NCBI RefSeq assembly: GCF_963678545.1
Contig: NZ_OY782870.1
Coordinates: forward strand, 2,046,001 to 2,110,000
DNA from: an uncultured Methanomethylovorans sp.
Lineage (GTDB): Archaea; Halobacteriota; Methanosarcinia; Methanosarcinales; Methanosarcinaceae
Direction of reading: 5' to 3'
DNA: 64,000 bases
Shown here: positions 1 to 8,004 of the stretch, piece after piece
Layout of the letters: each line of letters opens with the position of its first letter
Position numbering within the stretch: position 1 is the first letter of the stretch
Notes under the pieces: generated by a model
Told to the model about the DNA's origin: nothing
Seen by the model: only the letters and a program-made list of their open reading frames with translations
Databases searched by the model: none
Made by a program: the position numbers and the translations under genes

Positions 1-683
1 ACAGAACATGATTGCAACATGGAAAGCAGTGCAGCTTCTCCTTTTGCGCCAGCTCCGTAACCAGTAGATACAGGCACACCAATGACCGGCACATCCACAA
101 GTCCTGACACTACAGTAGGTAGTGTACCTTCCCTGCCAGCAGCTACCACTATCGAATCCGGCTTATGCTCCTGAAGCTTGAGCATCTCTCCTACAAGCCT
201 GTGAAAACCAGCTACACCCACATCATAGATGGAAATGGTCTCACACCCCATTTCCGAAGCTACTATGCGTGCTTCTTCGGCAACTGCAATATCAGCAGTC
301 CCGGCAGAGATAATCGCTACCACACCTCCTGTTTTTGGTGCAGGTGTGCCATTATGCACCACCACTGTCCTCTTGTACTTTCCCCATTCCACCTCTTCAG
401 GGCTAAAGGCATCTTCAAGTAGCTTTACATTAATTTCATTAAGACGTGTAATGAGCACCCTGCCACATGCAGTTACATGTGCTTGTGCTATCTTAACCAC
501 ATCTTCGGGTTCCTTGCCTTCTGCAAGGATGGCTTCCATTATTCCAGTACGATTAGTTCTACAGGTATCGATCTTGGCAATATCGGAAACAGGCACATAA
601 CCCATGCCACGTATGAAAGATTCAGCAGCATCAATGTCTGTTTCATTATTTTTTATCTTAAGTAGGATATCTCTGAGGTCCAT
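1..683 (-). CDS. larB: LarB-like nickel-pincer cofactor carboxylase, 3' end outside window
   Basis: Reading the minus strand from ATG at 683 gives an open frame (MDLRDILLKIKNNETDI...) that runs off the left edge, so about 227 N-terminal residues are visible and the C-terminus is missing. The second half carries the PurE-like core of LarB, with segments VVAIISAGTADIAVAEEA, IYDVGVAGFHRL, VVAAGREGTLPTVVSGLVD and VIGVPVSTGYGAGAKGEAA. LarB carboxylates and hydrolyses nicotinic acid adenine dinucleotide in the first step of nickel-pincer cofactor synthesis; many methanogens carry it without the racemase LarA. It is cytoplasmic. It is divergent from the metal-chelate uptake operon that starts at 1199, with about 515 bases between them. 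A plain PurE carboxylase is less likely, because the long N-terminal region is LarB-type. Confidence 0.85.
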   Translation of the reverse strand, partial: MDLRDILLKIKNNETDIDAAESFIRGMGYVPVSDIAKIDTCRTNRTGIMEAILAEGKEPEDVVKIAQAHVTACGRVLITRLNEINVKLLEDAFSPEEVEWGKYKRTVVVHNGTPAPKTGGVVAIISAGTADIAVAEEARIVASEMGCETISIYDVGVAGFHRLVGEMLKLQEHKPDSIVVAAGREGTLPTVVSGLVDVPVIGVPVSTGYGAGAKGEAALLSMLQSCS

Positions 684-1198
684 ATTCACGTCCGAATATT
701 GGAGTAAAAGTTTAAGATGCTTTCCCAATAACTAGCTTCAAATACAGTAGTGTAAAAGCCAATTCATTGTCCTGAAACTTACTTTAGCTTTAAAGATATC
801 AAAGAAATAAGCTCCATCATAATGATTCTGATTTGTACTCCTCTCCCTAAAAACCGGATAGTTATTTATATCATTATGTTTGTTCAAACATAACGCAAAT
901 AGCAGTAAAAGTCTGACAGGTATTGCAATGAATGGAAAAAGAATGCGATGGTTCAGATTATTCTGTTGTTCTGGATTATGATATTCTGTGTATATGTGGA
1001 GCAGGCAGATCAACTGGCTGCACATTACACAGAAAATGCTTAGAATCATCCTAATGGAAGCTGTTAATGATTCTATTAAGCCTCATGACTTGGGACAGTT
1101 GAGAATCATTCGTTTCTGATGCGAGACTCGATTTTTGCAGTCTACAGAATATCGTCTCAAAGCCATTCGATGCAAACTGCTCTGAAGGTGGAACCGAT
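684..1198. other. intergenic region between larB and the uptake operon
   Basis: This is about 515 bases without a convincing gene. Short open frames exist on the minus strand, but they have no ribosome binding site or family resemblance. The region must hold the divergent promoters for larB and the operon starting at 1199. A GGTGG ribosome binding site lies just before 1199. I see no riboswitch-like structure that I can name. Confidence 0.5.
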
Positions 1199-2608
1199 AT
1201 GAATCGAAAAATAAACATTGTTTTCATAGCCATTATGTTAGTGGCTGCGGTCTTTTTAAGTGGCTGCGTGGACAGTAATTCGGTAAATGCAAGTAGCCAG
1301 AGTTCTGACGGGATAACAGAAAAAGTCAATCCTGCTACAGAAAATGATAATAATACTAAAATGATGAGTGTTCAGGAAGATATTGTTACTAATAAAACCA
1401 ACGAGATAAATGGGACTACAAATGCTTATTCTCTGAATACTACAACAAACGATACTACATCTGCTTATTCTCTTAACACTACTAATACTACATCAATAAA
1501 GACAACTTATTCCAGCAGTAGTGGAAGTTCATCAAAAAGTCATTCTAGCAGCAGCAGTTCATCAGATAGTGATTCAAGTAGCGATGAAACCATCGTTCTT
1601 AGCAGTGATTCAAATGAAACAGATACGGTACAAATAATCGATATGTTGGGCAGAAATTTAACAATCCCTGGAAACATTAGCTCTGTTATAGCTACTTCAC
1701 CACCATCAACAATTCTTGTATACATGCTTGCACCAGACGAGGTTGCCGGTTGGAATTTCATCAATAGTTTTAATCATACTTTGATGAATGAGAAATATCT
1801 TAACCTGCCGGTGATCGGAGGCTGGTACGGTACAACAACCGGAAATTACGAAACCATGATCAGCATGAATCCTGATATTGTAATAGAAGGATACAATACC
1901 CAAGGTGACGTAAACGATACGATCGTAATCCGGCAGGAAAACTTTGGTAGTATTCCTGTGGTAGCCATTAATGGTTCTATTGTTTTCGTGAAAAAATCTA
2001 ATCCAACAATTGAATATGTGGGAAAACTACTAGATTGCGAGGAACAGGCAGATAAACTTATAAATTTCCGCAGCCAGATACTTAACGAGGTCAACGAGAA
2101 GATAAACGATATTCCAGAAGATGAAAGAGTACATGTGTACTATGCTGAAGGTTCAACAGGACTTATGACCGATCCTTCCGGTTCTCAGCACTCTCAGGTA
2201 ATAAACATCTGTGGAGGAATAAATGTTGCAAATTGCACTCTAACTCCTGGAAATGGTATGACACCTGTTTCCATGGAGGATGTAATTGGATGGAATCCAG
2301 AAGTCATATTGACAGCTGATACTCAGTTCTATAATTCTGTATATTCGGACTCTCTTTGGGCAAATATAGATGCAGTGAAGAATAAGCGTGTATACCTTGC
2401 ACCTCAGAATCCATTCTGCTGGATAGACAGGCCACAGGGACCGCACCTTATCATCGGAACTGCATGGACTGCAAAAATGCTATATCCAGATCAATTTGCA
2501 GATATGGACCTTGATAACCTGACCCGTGAGTTTTATTCGGATTTCTTCCACTATGACCTTACTGATGAGGAACTTAACTCATTGTTGTATCCTGAATCAG
2601 AGGCATAG
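1199..2608 (+). CDS. lipoprotein substrate-binding protein, metal-chelate/cobalamin ABC importer (BtuF/FepB-like)
   Basis: This 469-residue secreted lipoprotein begins with a signal peptide and lipobox (VFLSGC, acceptor Cys23). A long Ser/Thr/Asn-rich linker follows (about residues 25-145, with runs of Ser), and then a type III periplasmic-binding domain (about 148-450) with IDMLGRNLTIPGNISSVIATSP at its start, MNPDIVIEGYN, a middle helix and the C-lobe KRVYLAPQNPFCWIDRPQG. The family binds ferric siderophores, cobalamin or other metal chelates. The linker probably tethers the receptor away from the membrane through the cell surface. It is first in a tight operon with a methyltransferase (3 bases downstream), a radical SAM protein, a FecCD permease and an ATPase. 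The ligand cannot be read from sequence. The stop is UAG, followed closely by UGA. Confidence 0.85.
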   Translation: MNRKINIVFIAIMLVAAVFLSGCVDSNSVNASSQSSDGITEKVNPATENDNNTKMMSVQEDIVTNKTNEINGTTNAYSLNTTTNDTTSAYSLNTTNTTSIKTTYSSSSGSSSKSHSSSSSSSDSDSSSDETIVLSSDSNETDTVQIIDMLGRNLTIPGNISSVIATSPPSTILVYMLAPDEVAGWNFINSFNHTLMNEKYLNLPVIGGWYGTTTGNYETMISMNPDIVIEGYNTQGDVNDTIVIRQENFGSIPVVAINGSIVFVKKSNPTIEYVGKLLDCEEQADKLINFRSQILNEVNEKINDIPEDERVHVYYAEGSTGLMTDPSGSQHSQVINICGGINVANCTLTPGNGMTPVSMEDVIGWNPEVILTADTQFYNSVYSDSLWANIDAVKNKRVYLAPQNPFCWIDRPQGPHLIIGTAWTAKMLYPDQFADMDLDNLTREFYSDFFHYDLTDEELNSLLYPESEA

Positions 2609-2610
2609 AT

Positions 2611-3237
2611 ATGAATGGGAATAGAAGTAATTCCCCGGAATTTCCTTATATTGCGGAGCATATTTTTGCTCCCATTTATCCCGTTATTGCAGATTATATA
2701 ATTAAAGAAAGCAGGGTAAAAGAAGGAGTATGTATAGACATGGGATGTGGTATCGCATCTCTTGGAATATCTATTGCCGAGCTTACGGATATGCAGGTAT
2801 ACGGTATTGATTTTTCAGAAAAAATGTGTATTCTCTCAAAAGAAAAAGTTATTCGCCACGGCGTATCCAATAAAGTATTCCCTGTACTTGCAGATGTACA
2901 CCTACTTCCTTTTGTGGATAACTGTGCGAATCTTGTTGTAAGCCGTGGATCAGTATTTTTCTGGAAAGATCTTCCCATTGCTTTCAGGGAATTTGCCCGT
3001 ATCCTTGCTCCAAACGGACAGGCATGGATAGGCGGTGGATTCGGCACAAAAGAACTGAAAGAACAAATAGCTGAAAAAATGCTTGCCATTGATCCTGAAT
3101 GGCATAATAATGCAAAAGAAAGACTCAGCCCTGAAAATATCCAAGCTATGCAGAAAGCCGGAAGAGACACGGGTCTTGTCTGCCATACGGTACAGGATGA
3201 TTCGGGATTCTGGGTGGTAATAAGTAAGGGAGAATAA
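2611..3237 (+). CDS. class I SAM-dependent methyltransferase in uptake operon
   Basis: This is a 208-residue soluble Rossmann methyltransferase. Motif I is CIDMGCGIASLGISIAEL (about residues 45-62), followed by YGIDFSEKM, LADVHLLPFVDNCANLVVSRG (motif II/III region) and the late segment GQAWIGGGFGTKELKEQ. It resembles small-molecule methyltransferases of the UbiE/Methyltransf_11 type. It sits 3 bases after the binding-protein gene and 3 bases before a radical SAM gene, so it is almost surely co-transcribed and may modify the imported ligand or its metal-free form. The substrate is unknown. Two SAM-using enzymes in one importer operon suggest processing of the ligand, which is inference. Confidence 0.8.
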   Translation: MNGNRSNSPEFPYIAEHIFAPIYPVIADYIIKESRVKEGVCIDMGCGIASLGISIAELTDMQVYGIDFSEKMCILSKEKVIRHGVSNKVFPVLADVHLLPFVDNCANLVVSRGSVFFWKDLPIAFREFARILAPNGQAWIGGGFGTKELKEQIAEKMLAIDPEWHNNAKERLSPENIQAMQKAGRDTGLVCHTVQDDSGFWVVISKGE

Positions 3238-3239
3238 AA

Positions 3240-5012
3240 ATGAAGTGTAAGATTTGTGAAATTGGCTGTGATATCAGTGAGCATAACTCTGGAAAATGTG
3301 GAACTTATCTGATTGATGGAAAAAATATAATTCAAGACACTGATATTGGATACATGGGAGCTTATCCAATTTCTATAGAAACCGTTCCCATGCTTCATTT
3401 TTATCCAAATGGAAAATTCCTACAGATTTTCAGCACTGGTTGCAATTTTGAATGCCCAGGCTGTGTAGCAAGGCTGCTGGCATCCAGCAGATCTCTGGGT
3501 TGGCCCACACTTAACCCTTTTCAGGTAGTCGAAAAAGCATTGCATGAAAAATGTCTCGGCATTGTATCAACGCTCAATGAACCTGCTGCTAATTATTATC
3601 TCTTTAGGGAATTAGCTGTCCTTGCAAAAGAACACGATCTGCTTGTGGGTTGCTCTACTAATTGTTATTTTACAGATAATACTATACAAGAACTCGGAAA
3701 TTTACTTGATTTTGTGAATGTTGGAATTAAAGGTTATTCCAATACCAGTTACAAAGATTGCGGAGCTTTTTCCTCCGAGCCTGTTTTCCATAATATTGAA
3801 AAATTATTTGATATGGGCGTACATGTGGAAACTTCTGTAGTGTATTCTCGGGGAAAAGAAGATGATGTGCTGCAAGTTGCAAAGACCATTTCAAAGATTT
3901 CACCTGAAATTCCCCTACAACTTATGAGATTCATTCCTTTTGGAGACGCACCCATAGAATTCGAGCCATCAGTCGGAGAAGCTGAGAATTTATGTAAAGA
4001 TCTACAGGAGTATGTATCCCATGTATATTTGTTCAATTCCCCTGGTACAGAAATGCTGAATACATATTGCCCCGAGTGCGGAAATTTATTATCAGAGAGA
4101 GAGTTTCATGGACCTATGGGTTCCAAGCTATTGAGACCCTGGACAGATTATACTTGCAACTGTGGATATAGTGTTCCAACTGCAGGAACTTCTGCCAGCG
4201 AAAACTTTAGTGAAGCCGGATTCATGGGTGGTTACCGTATAAGTCGGGCCTTTGGTATGGTACATGCAGTACTTACTTGTATGGGGGTACTGGACGAAAG
4301 AAAAATGTTGGAAGTCTGGAGAGAAATATCCTCTACTGACACTCTGATGAAGATTCATCATCTTATACAACAGCCGTACTCTTATCTCGATTTCATTCAA
4401 CTTATAGCTGAAAAAGCAGGTACACAGGAACAAGGGAAACACCTTTCATCCTTCATCAAGGAACGTATGGAACTAGTTCAGGATATTGCAACAAAGAGCC
4501 AAGGTCATAAAGTATATTATTGTATGGGATCTCCACTTTTTGCATTGAATGCAGGAAGAATGGAGAATAATCTTGTTACATTCGCCGGTGGACAAAGTAT
4601 CAATAAATTGCTCCAGAAAGAAGGAAAGCCCGGCGTAAATGTAAAGCCTGAATTTATAAATGAAAATAATCCTAAAACCATTTTTATTTCCGGTTTTCTG
4701 TCCCGTCCATTCAATGAGTTCTATGATTTATGTCAGCAATATGGAATAAAAGCAGATGCTGTGATCGAACAACGGATCTACGAAATACCACCTTCCTGGG
4801 ATTTTGGAAGCCCTCGCTGGATACTGGGTCTCCTATATATAACCGATAAAATGTATCCTGGAAAACTAGGTATAGATATCAAAAAAGAGGCAAATGAATT
4901 CTACAAGCGTTTCTACGACATGGAATATGAAAATGCTAGCCCAAACAGGTCGTTCCATAGACCATCATCTCATGGCTGGCCCAGGAAAACAATGGGGTGC
5001 ACTTATGCCTGA
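3240..5012 (+). CDS. radical SAM protein fused to C-lobe of a periplasmic-binding-protein fold
   Basis: This is a 590-residue protein. The N-terminus has a Cys cluster (C3, C6, C10, C20). The radical SAM motif CNFECPGC (C68, C72, C75) follows in an activating-enzyme (AmmeMemoRadiSam/PflA-like) context, and a zinc-ribbon-like segment (YCPECGN ... YTCNCGY) lies at about 280-310. After a helical middle, residues about 420-575 look like the C-terminal lobe of the binding protein encoded two genes upstream: KVYYCMGSPLFALNAG matches VHVYYAEGSTGLM, and QRIYEIPPSWDFGSPRWI with DKMYPGK matches KRVYLAPQNPFCWIDRPQG with AKMLYPD. No signal peptide is visible, so it should be cytoplasmic. It probably acts on the imported ligand, but the reaction is unknown. 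It overlaps the permease start by 8 bases. Confidence 0.8.
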   Translation: MKCKICEIGCDISEHNSGKCGTYLIDGKNIIQDTDIGYMGAYPISIETVPMLHFYPNGKFLQIFSTGCNFECPGCVARLLASSRSLGWPTLNPFQVVEKALHEKCLGIVSTLNEPAANYYLFRELAVLAKEHDLLVGCSTNCYFTDNTIQELGNLLDFVNVGIKGYSNTSYKDCGAFSSEPVFHNIEKLFDMGVHVETSVVYSRGKEDDVLQVAKTISKISPEIPLQLMRFIPFGDAPIEFEPSVGEAENLCKDLQEYVSHVYLFNSPGTEMLNTYCPECGNLLSEREFHGPMGSKLLRPWTDYTCNCGYSVPTAGTSASENFSEAGFMGGYRISRAFGMVHAVLTCMGVLDERKMLEVWREISSTDTLMKIHHLIQQPYSYLDFIQLIAEKAGTQEQGKHLSSFIKERMELVQDIATKSQGHKVYYCMGSPLFALNAGRMENNLVTFAGGQSINKLLQKEGKPGVNVKPEFINENNPKTIFISGFLSRPFNEFYDLCQQYGIKADAVIEQRIYEIPPSWDFGSPRWILGLLYITDKMYPGKLGIDIKKEANEFYKRFYDMEYENASPNRSFHRPSSHGWPRKTMGCTYA

Positions 5013-6024
5013 CAGCAGGCATTACGGCACTTTTGGAATGTATTGCTTACCCATCGCCTTACTCATAGTTTCCCTTTTTGTTGGAAGGTATCATATATCG
5101 GCATCTAATGTAGTGGACGATAGCATTAGAACTTTTTCTTCTCTGCTCTTTGGTACTACAGCTCCGGTGTCTACCGACCACACTGTACTATTCAATGTGA
5201 GATTTCCAAGAATAATCGCGGCTTTACTAGTTGGATCAGCACTTTCCACAGCCGGTGCTTCATTCCAGGGAGTATTCCGCAATCCTCTTGTGTCACCATA
5301 TATCCTGGGAGTGGGCGCTGGTGCAGGCTTTGGTGCATGTCTTGGAATATTACTGGGTGAAAACCACCTTGTAATACAATTGTCTTCTTTTGTATTTGGG
5401 CTTATGGCAATGTTTGCTGCTATCAGTATGGGCAAGGCAAGCAAAGGAAATGGAACTCTGGTATTTGTTCTTTCAGGAATGATTGTAGGGGCTATTTTCA
5501 CGGCTTTAATATCACTTGCAAAATATGTAGCTGACCCCTATGACCAGCTTCCAGCAATTGTTTTCTGGCTAATGGGCAGTCTTGTCAATATAAGGTACAT
5601 AGACATTGCTTGGATAATAGTTCCCATGTTTATTGGGACTTTGGTGTTGTTACTGCTAAGGTGGCGTATTAATATCCTATCGCTTGGTGATGAAGAAGCC
5701 AGAGCTTTAGGAGTCAATGTAAAAAATATGCGTTTGATAATCATTATCTGCGCAACACTTGTGACCTCAGCAGCAGTTAGCATTAGTGGAGTCATTGGTT
5801 GGATTGGACTTGTAGTGCCTCATATTTCAAGGATGGTAGTAGGCCCTAACTACAATAAATTAATGCCAATGAGTATGATTATAGGTGCATCATTTATGTT
5901 GGTTGTTGATGATCTTGCAAGAACAGTGACAGTAACTGAAATTCCTCTAGGAATAATAACCTCTCTAGTGGGAGCTCCGCTGTTTGCATATCTTTTGAAG
6001 AGGGGGCGTATGGGATGGAATTGA
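5005..6024 (+). CDS. FecCD-type ABC importer permease
   Basis: This is a polytopic membrane permease of about 339 residues. The chosen start is ATG 5005 (MPDSRHYGTF), which overlaps the radical SAM stop and has GGGGTG just upstream; a longer frame from 4894 would overlap the preceding gene by 119 bases. Family signatures are visible: RFPRIIAALLVGSALSTAGASFQGVFRNPLVSPYILGV split across the first helices, LGDEEARALGVNV in the cytoplasmic coupling region, and SISGVIGWIGLVVPHISRMVVGP. These are typical of BtuC/FecD/FhuB, with about ten transmembrane helices. It works with the binding protein (1199) and the ATPase (6015), whose start overlaps this stop by ten bases, a sign of translational coupling. 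Confidence 0.9.
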   Translation: MPDSRHYGTFGMYCLPIALLIVSLFVGRYHISASNVVDDSIRTFSSLLFGTTAPVSTDHTVLFNVRFPRIIAALLVGSALSTAGASFQGVFRNPLVSPYILGVGAGAGFGACLGILLGENHLVIQLSSFVFGLMAMFAAISMGKASKGNGTLVFVLSGMIVGAIFTALISLAKYVADPYDQLPAIVFWLMGSLVNIRYIDIAWIIVPMFIGTLVLLLLRWRINILSLGDEEARALGVNVKNMRLIIIICATLVTSAAVSISGVIGWIGLVVPHISRMVVGPNYNKLMPMSMIIGASFMLVVDDLARTVTVTEIPLGIITSLVGAPLFAYLLKRGRMGWN

Positions 6025-6791
6025 TTCTGGAAATTAAGTCTCTTGCTTATTCCTATGGTAATGGACCTGTTTTTGAGAATGTATCCTTTTCCCTTAAAAA
6101 AGGGGATGTCATGTGTATCCTAGGTCCTAACGGAGCAGGAAAATCCACACTTATCAAATGTATTGCAGGAATCTTCAGGCCTGCTGCAGGTTCAGTGCAC
6201 ATCATGGGAGAAGATACAGCATCTCTTGGAACAATGGAGATTGCCCGGAGCATAGGATATGTACCACAGCAAAATGAGTTGGTTTTTCCATTTAGCGTGC
6301 TAGATTTTGTAGTGATGGGACGTACCCCTCATATTCCATTATTCTCATCTCCGGATGAGAAGGACATGGAGATCGCAAGAGAGTCACTTGCAATGGTAGG
6401 TATTGCAGACCTGGCAGAAAGGATAGTTTCCAGTCTTAGTGGCGGGCAGCGACAAATTGTGCTGATCGCACGGGCTCTTGCCCAACAACCTGCTTTACTT
6501 TTATTAGATGAACCTACAGCACATCTTGATTTTGGAAATCAGGTACTTGTTCTGGAAACAGTACAAAAGCTCGCTGCAAATGGGATGTCTATTCTTATGA
6601 ATACTCACATGCCAGACCATGCTTTTTTAGTTGGTAACAGTGCTGCTGCATTAGCTGAAAATAAACTTGTTGCTGTAGGCGAGGTTGAAACGGTTGTGAG
6701 TAGCAAGATAATGTCCTCTTTATATGGAGTAAAAGTAGCTGTCAGAGAAATAGATGATATAAAAAGAAAAGTATGCGTGCCTTACATGTAA
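6015..6791 (+). CDS. ABC importer ATPase, FepC/BtuD-like
   Basis: This 258-residue ATPase has Walker A GPNGAGKST (residues 37-45), Q-loop region YVPQQNELVFPFSVLDFVVMGR, signature SGGQRQ, Walker B LLLLDEPTAHLD and the H-loop MNTHMPDHAF. The MGR...H segment after the Q-loop is typical of the iron-siderophore/cobalamin importer class. It completes the transporter with the permease and lipoprotein. The start ATG overlaps the permease end. It is the last gene of the operon; the next gene downstream is a tiny convergent one. Confidence 0.92.
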   Translation: MELILEIKSLAYSYGNGPVFENVSFSLKKGDVMCILGPNGAGKSTLIKCIAGIFRPAAGSVHIMGEDTASLGTMEIARSIGYVPQQNELVFPFSVLDFVVMGRTPHIPLFSSPDEKDMEIARESLAMVGIADLAERIVSSLSGGQRQIVLIARALAQQPALLLLDEPTAHLDFGNQVLVLETVQKLAANGMSILMNTHMPDHAFLVGNSAAALAENKLVAVGEVETVVSSKIMSSLYGVKVAVREIDDIKRKVCVPYM

Positions 6792-6860
6792 AAATTAGTA
6801 TTATCAAATGAAGAATTTAGTTCATTTTAACTTTTTGAGACTGAAAGAGAAAATTGTAAT

Positions 6861-6886
6861 AAAAAGTGTTGTGAGTCCCCACTCAC
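6861..6886 (-). terminator. stem-loop plus U-run ending the 27-aa gene
   Basis: GTGAGT and ACTCAC form a 6-bp stem (6871-6886) around a CCCC loop. On the minus strand it is followed by AACAC and then TTTTT. It lies 7 bases past the stop of the small minus-strand gene at 6893-6976. Confidence 0.55.
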
Positions 6887-6892
6887 CTTACT

Positions 6893-6976
6893 TTACTTGT
6901 TGTTGAACTGAGCATAGACTATTGCTGCAGCAATTATACAGCCGTATACTCCGAACTTAATTGTCCTTGCAATCAT
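6893..6976 (-). CDS. 27-residue single-span membrane peptide
   Basis: The minus-strand ATG at 6976 is preceded by GAGGTGGT at good spacing and opens a 27-codon frame ending in TAA. The peptide has a short basic N-terminus (MIARTIKFGVYG), a hydrophobic core CIIAAAIVYA and a polar tail QFNNK. A stem-loop with a U-run follows directly, so this looks like a complete small transcription unit. I do not recognise a family. It is convergent with the uptake operon. The support is a ribosome binding site, a terminator and a plausible membrane segment, with no homology seen. Confidence 0.5.
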   Translation of the reverse strand: MIARTIKFGVYGCIIAAAIVYAQFNNK

Positions 6977-7410
6977 TTATACCACCTCTTCGTTTTTCAT
7001 AAATGATGTTTATTTTATCATACCACAATTACAACGATCAATTCAATGTTTCTTTTTGTTCAGTTGCCACCTTATGGCTCCCGTACAAGTCATCCTTCGT
7101 TGTGTGCATATATAAATATATCCAGAATAGTATAAATACAAATCATCATAATGATGAGATTTTACACAAGGAAACAGAATTAGTACTATAGAGGAAAAGT
7201 ACGAGTTTTCAAACGGGTTTTTCACCATACCCCAGTAGATTTATATCGCAATTGCACCTATCTTTATATAGGTCTGGAAGTACAAAGGGAAGTTTTGGGG
7301 TATTTCTGGATTTCTCCTGTGTGGATACTCTTGCGTTTATCATGGAATGGTTCAAGTACGACCTAAGTTTTAAACGTTAGAGTTTTTGATGTATTAATGG
7401 GGGTTTGTAT
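6977..7410. other. intergenic region, divergent promoters
   Basis: About 430 AT-rich bases separate the 27-aa gene (minus) from the coiled-coil protein gene (plus). TATA-like stretches such as ATATATAAATATATCC lie near 7108-7123. Two spurious short frames cross it. No RNA gene or repeat was recognised. Confidence 0.4.
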
Positions 7411-7752
7411 ATGGAAACAATGACAAAAGTAGGTATTCTTGGAGCAGCTGCGCTGATCGGTGCAGGATTAGCAGCTTTGTCTGAAGAAAGAATAAGGGAG
7501 TTCGTTAACGAAAAGGTTGATGCAGGTGCTCTGAGTATGGAAGAGGGTAAGACTCTGGTAGAAGATCTTATTAGCGAAATCAATAAACAGAGACTTAGCC
7601 TGGAGAAGAACGTTGTTGAAAAGATACATGCTACAGTCCTGAAAACTGATAAGGAACTCTCAAACCTTGAGGACAGGATCAATGAACTCAAGATCCAGGA
7701 ACTTGAAGCTGCGCTTGAAAAGTTGAAAAGCCAGCAGAAAACTGCAGAATAA
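7411..7752 (+). CDS. small coiled-coil protein with hydrophobic N-terminus (phasin-like)
   Basis: The start is ATG 7411 (METMTKVGILG), preceded by GGGGG at about 8 bases. The 113-residue product has a glycine/alanine-rich hydrophobic N-terminus (VGILGAAALIGAGLAAL, about residues 7-23) that may be a membrane or surface anchor. A long charged amphipathic helix follows (about 25-110; heptad-like pattern in LEDRINELKIQELEAALEKL). It resembles phasin or coiled-coil accessory proteins in general shape, but no specific family is recognised. A clear terminator follows, so it is probably a single-gene unit. Confidence 0.65.
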   Translation: METMTKVGILGAAALIGAGLAALSEERIREFVNEKVDAGALSMEEGKTLVEDLISEINKQRLSLEKNVVEKIHATVLKTDKELSNLEDRINELKIQELEAALEKLKSQQKTAE

Positions 7753-7781
7753 GATCTGATCAATACAATCAACTTATTGGA

Positions 7782-7819
7782 ATGTTGCATGGTTTTGACA
7801 GCAACATGTTACTTTTTTT
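7782..7819 (+). terminator. stem-loop with T-run after coiled-coil gene
   Basis: ATGTTGC (7782-7788) pairs with GCAACAT (7801-7807) and is followed by seven T residues (7813-7819), 30 bases after the stop of the coiled-coil gene. Confidence 0.65.
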
Positions 7820-8004
7820 AATTGTATAGTTGGGCAGCTTGCTTACTAACTAGTATATTCAGAAGAATGTAATAAAGAGCAAGAGAATAATGTTACTTTA
7901 AAACGAGACATCTATACTTGAAATGCAACATTTGTTGGTTCAAATGCGTGTTCAACATGTTCTACTCACATAATTACAAAAAGAAGGCTTATGGGGGGTA
8001 ACTT

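Noticed and set aside
165..665. Three overlapping plus-strand frames near the left edge
   Set aside because: They are shadows of the larB frame on the minus strand, which has clear family motifs and no stop from 683 to the window edge.
738..1049. Minus-strand 103-aa frame with hydrophobic start
   Set aside because: No binding site and no family-like pattern. It lies in the intergenic region and its composition looks random.
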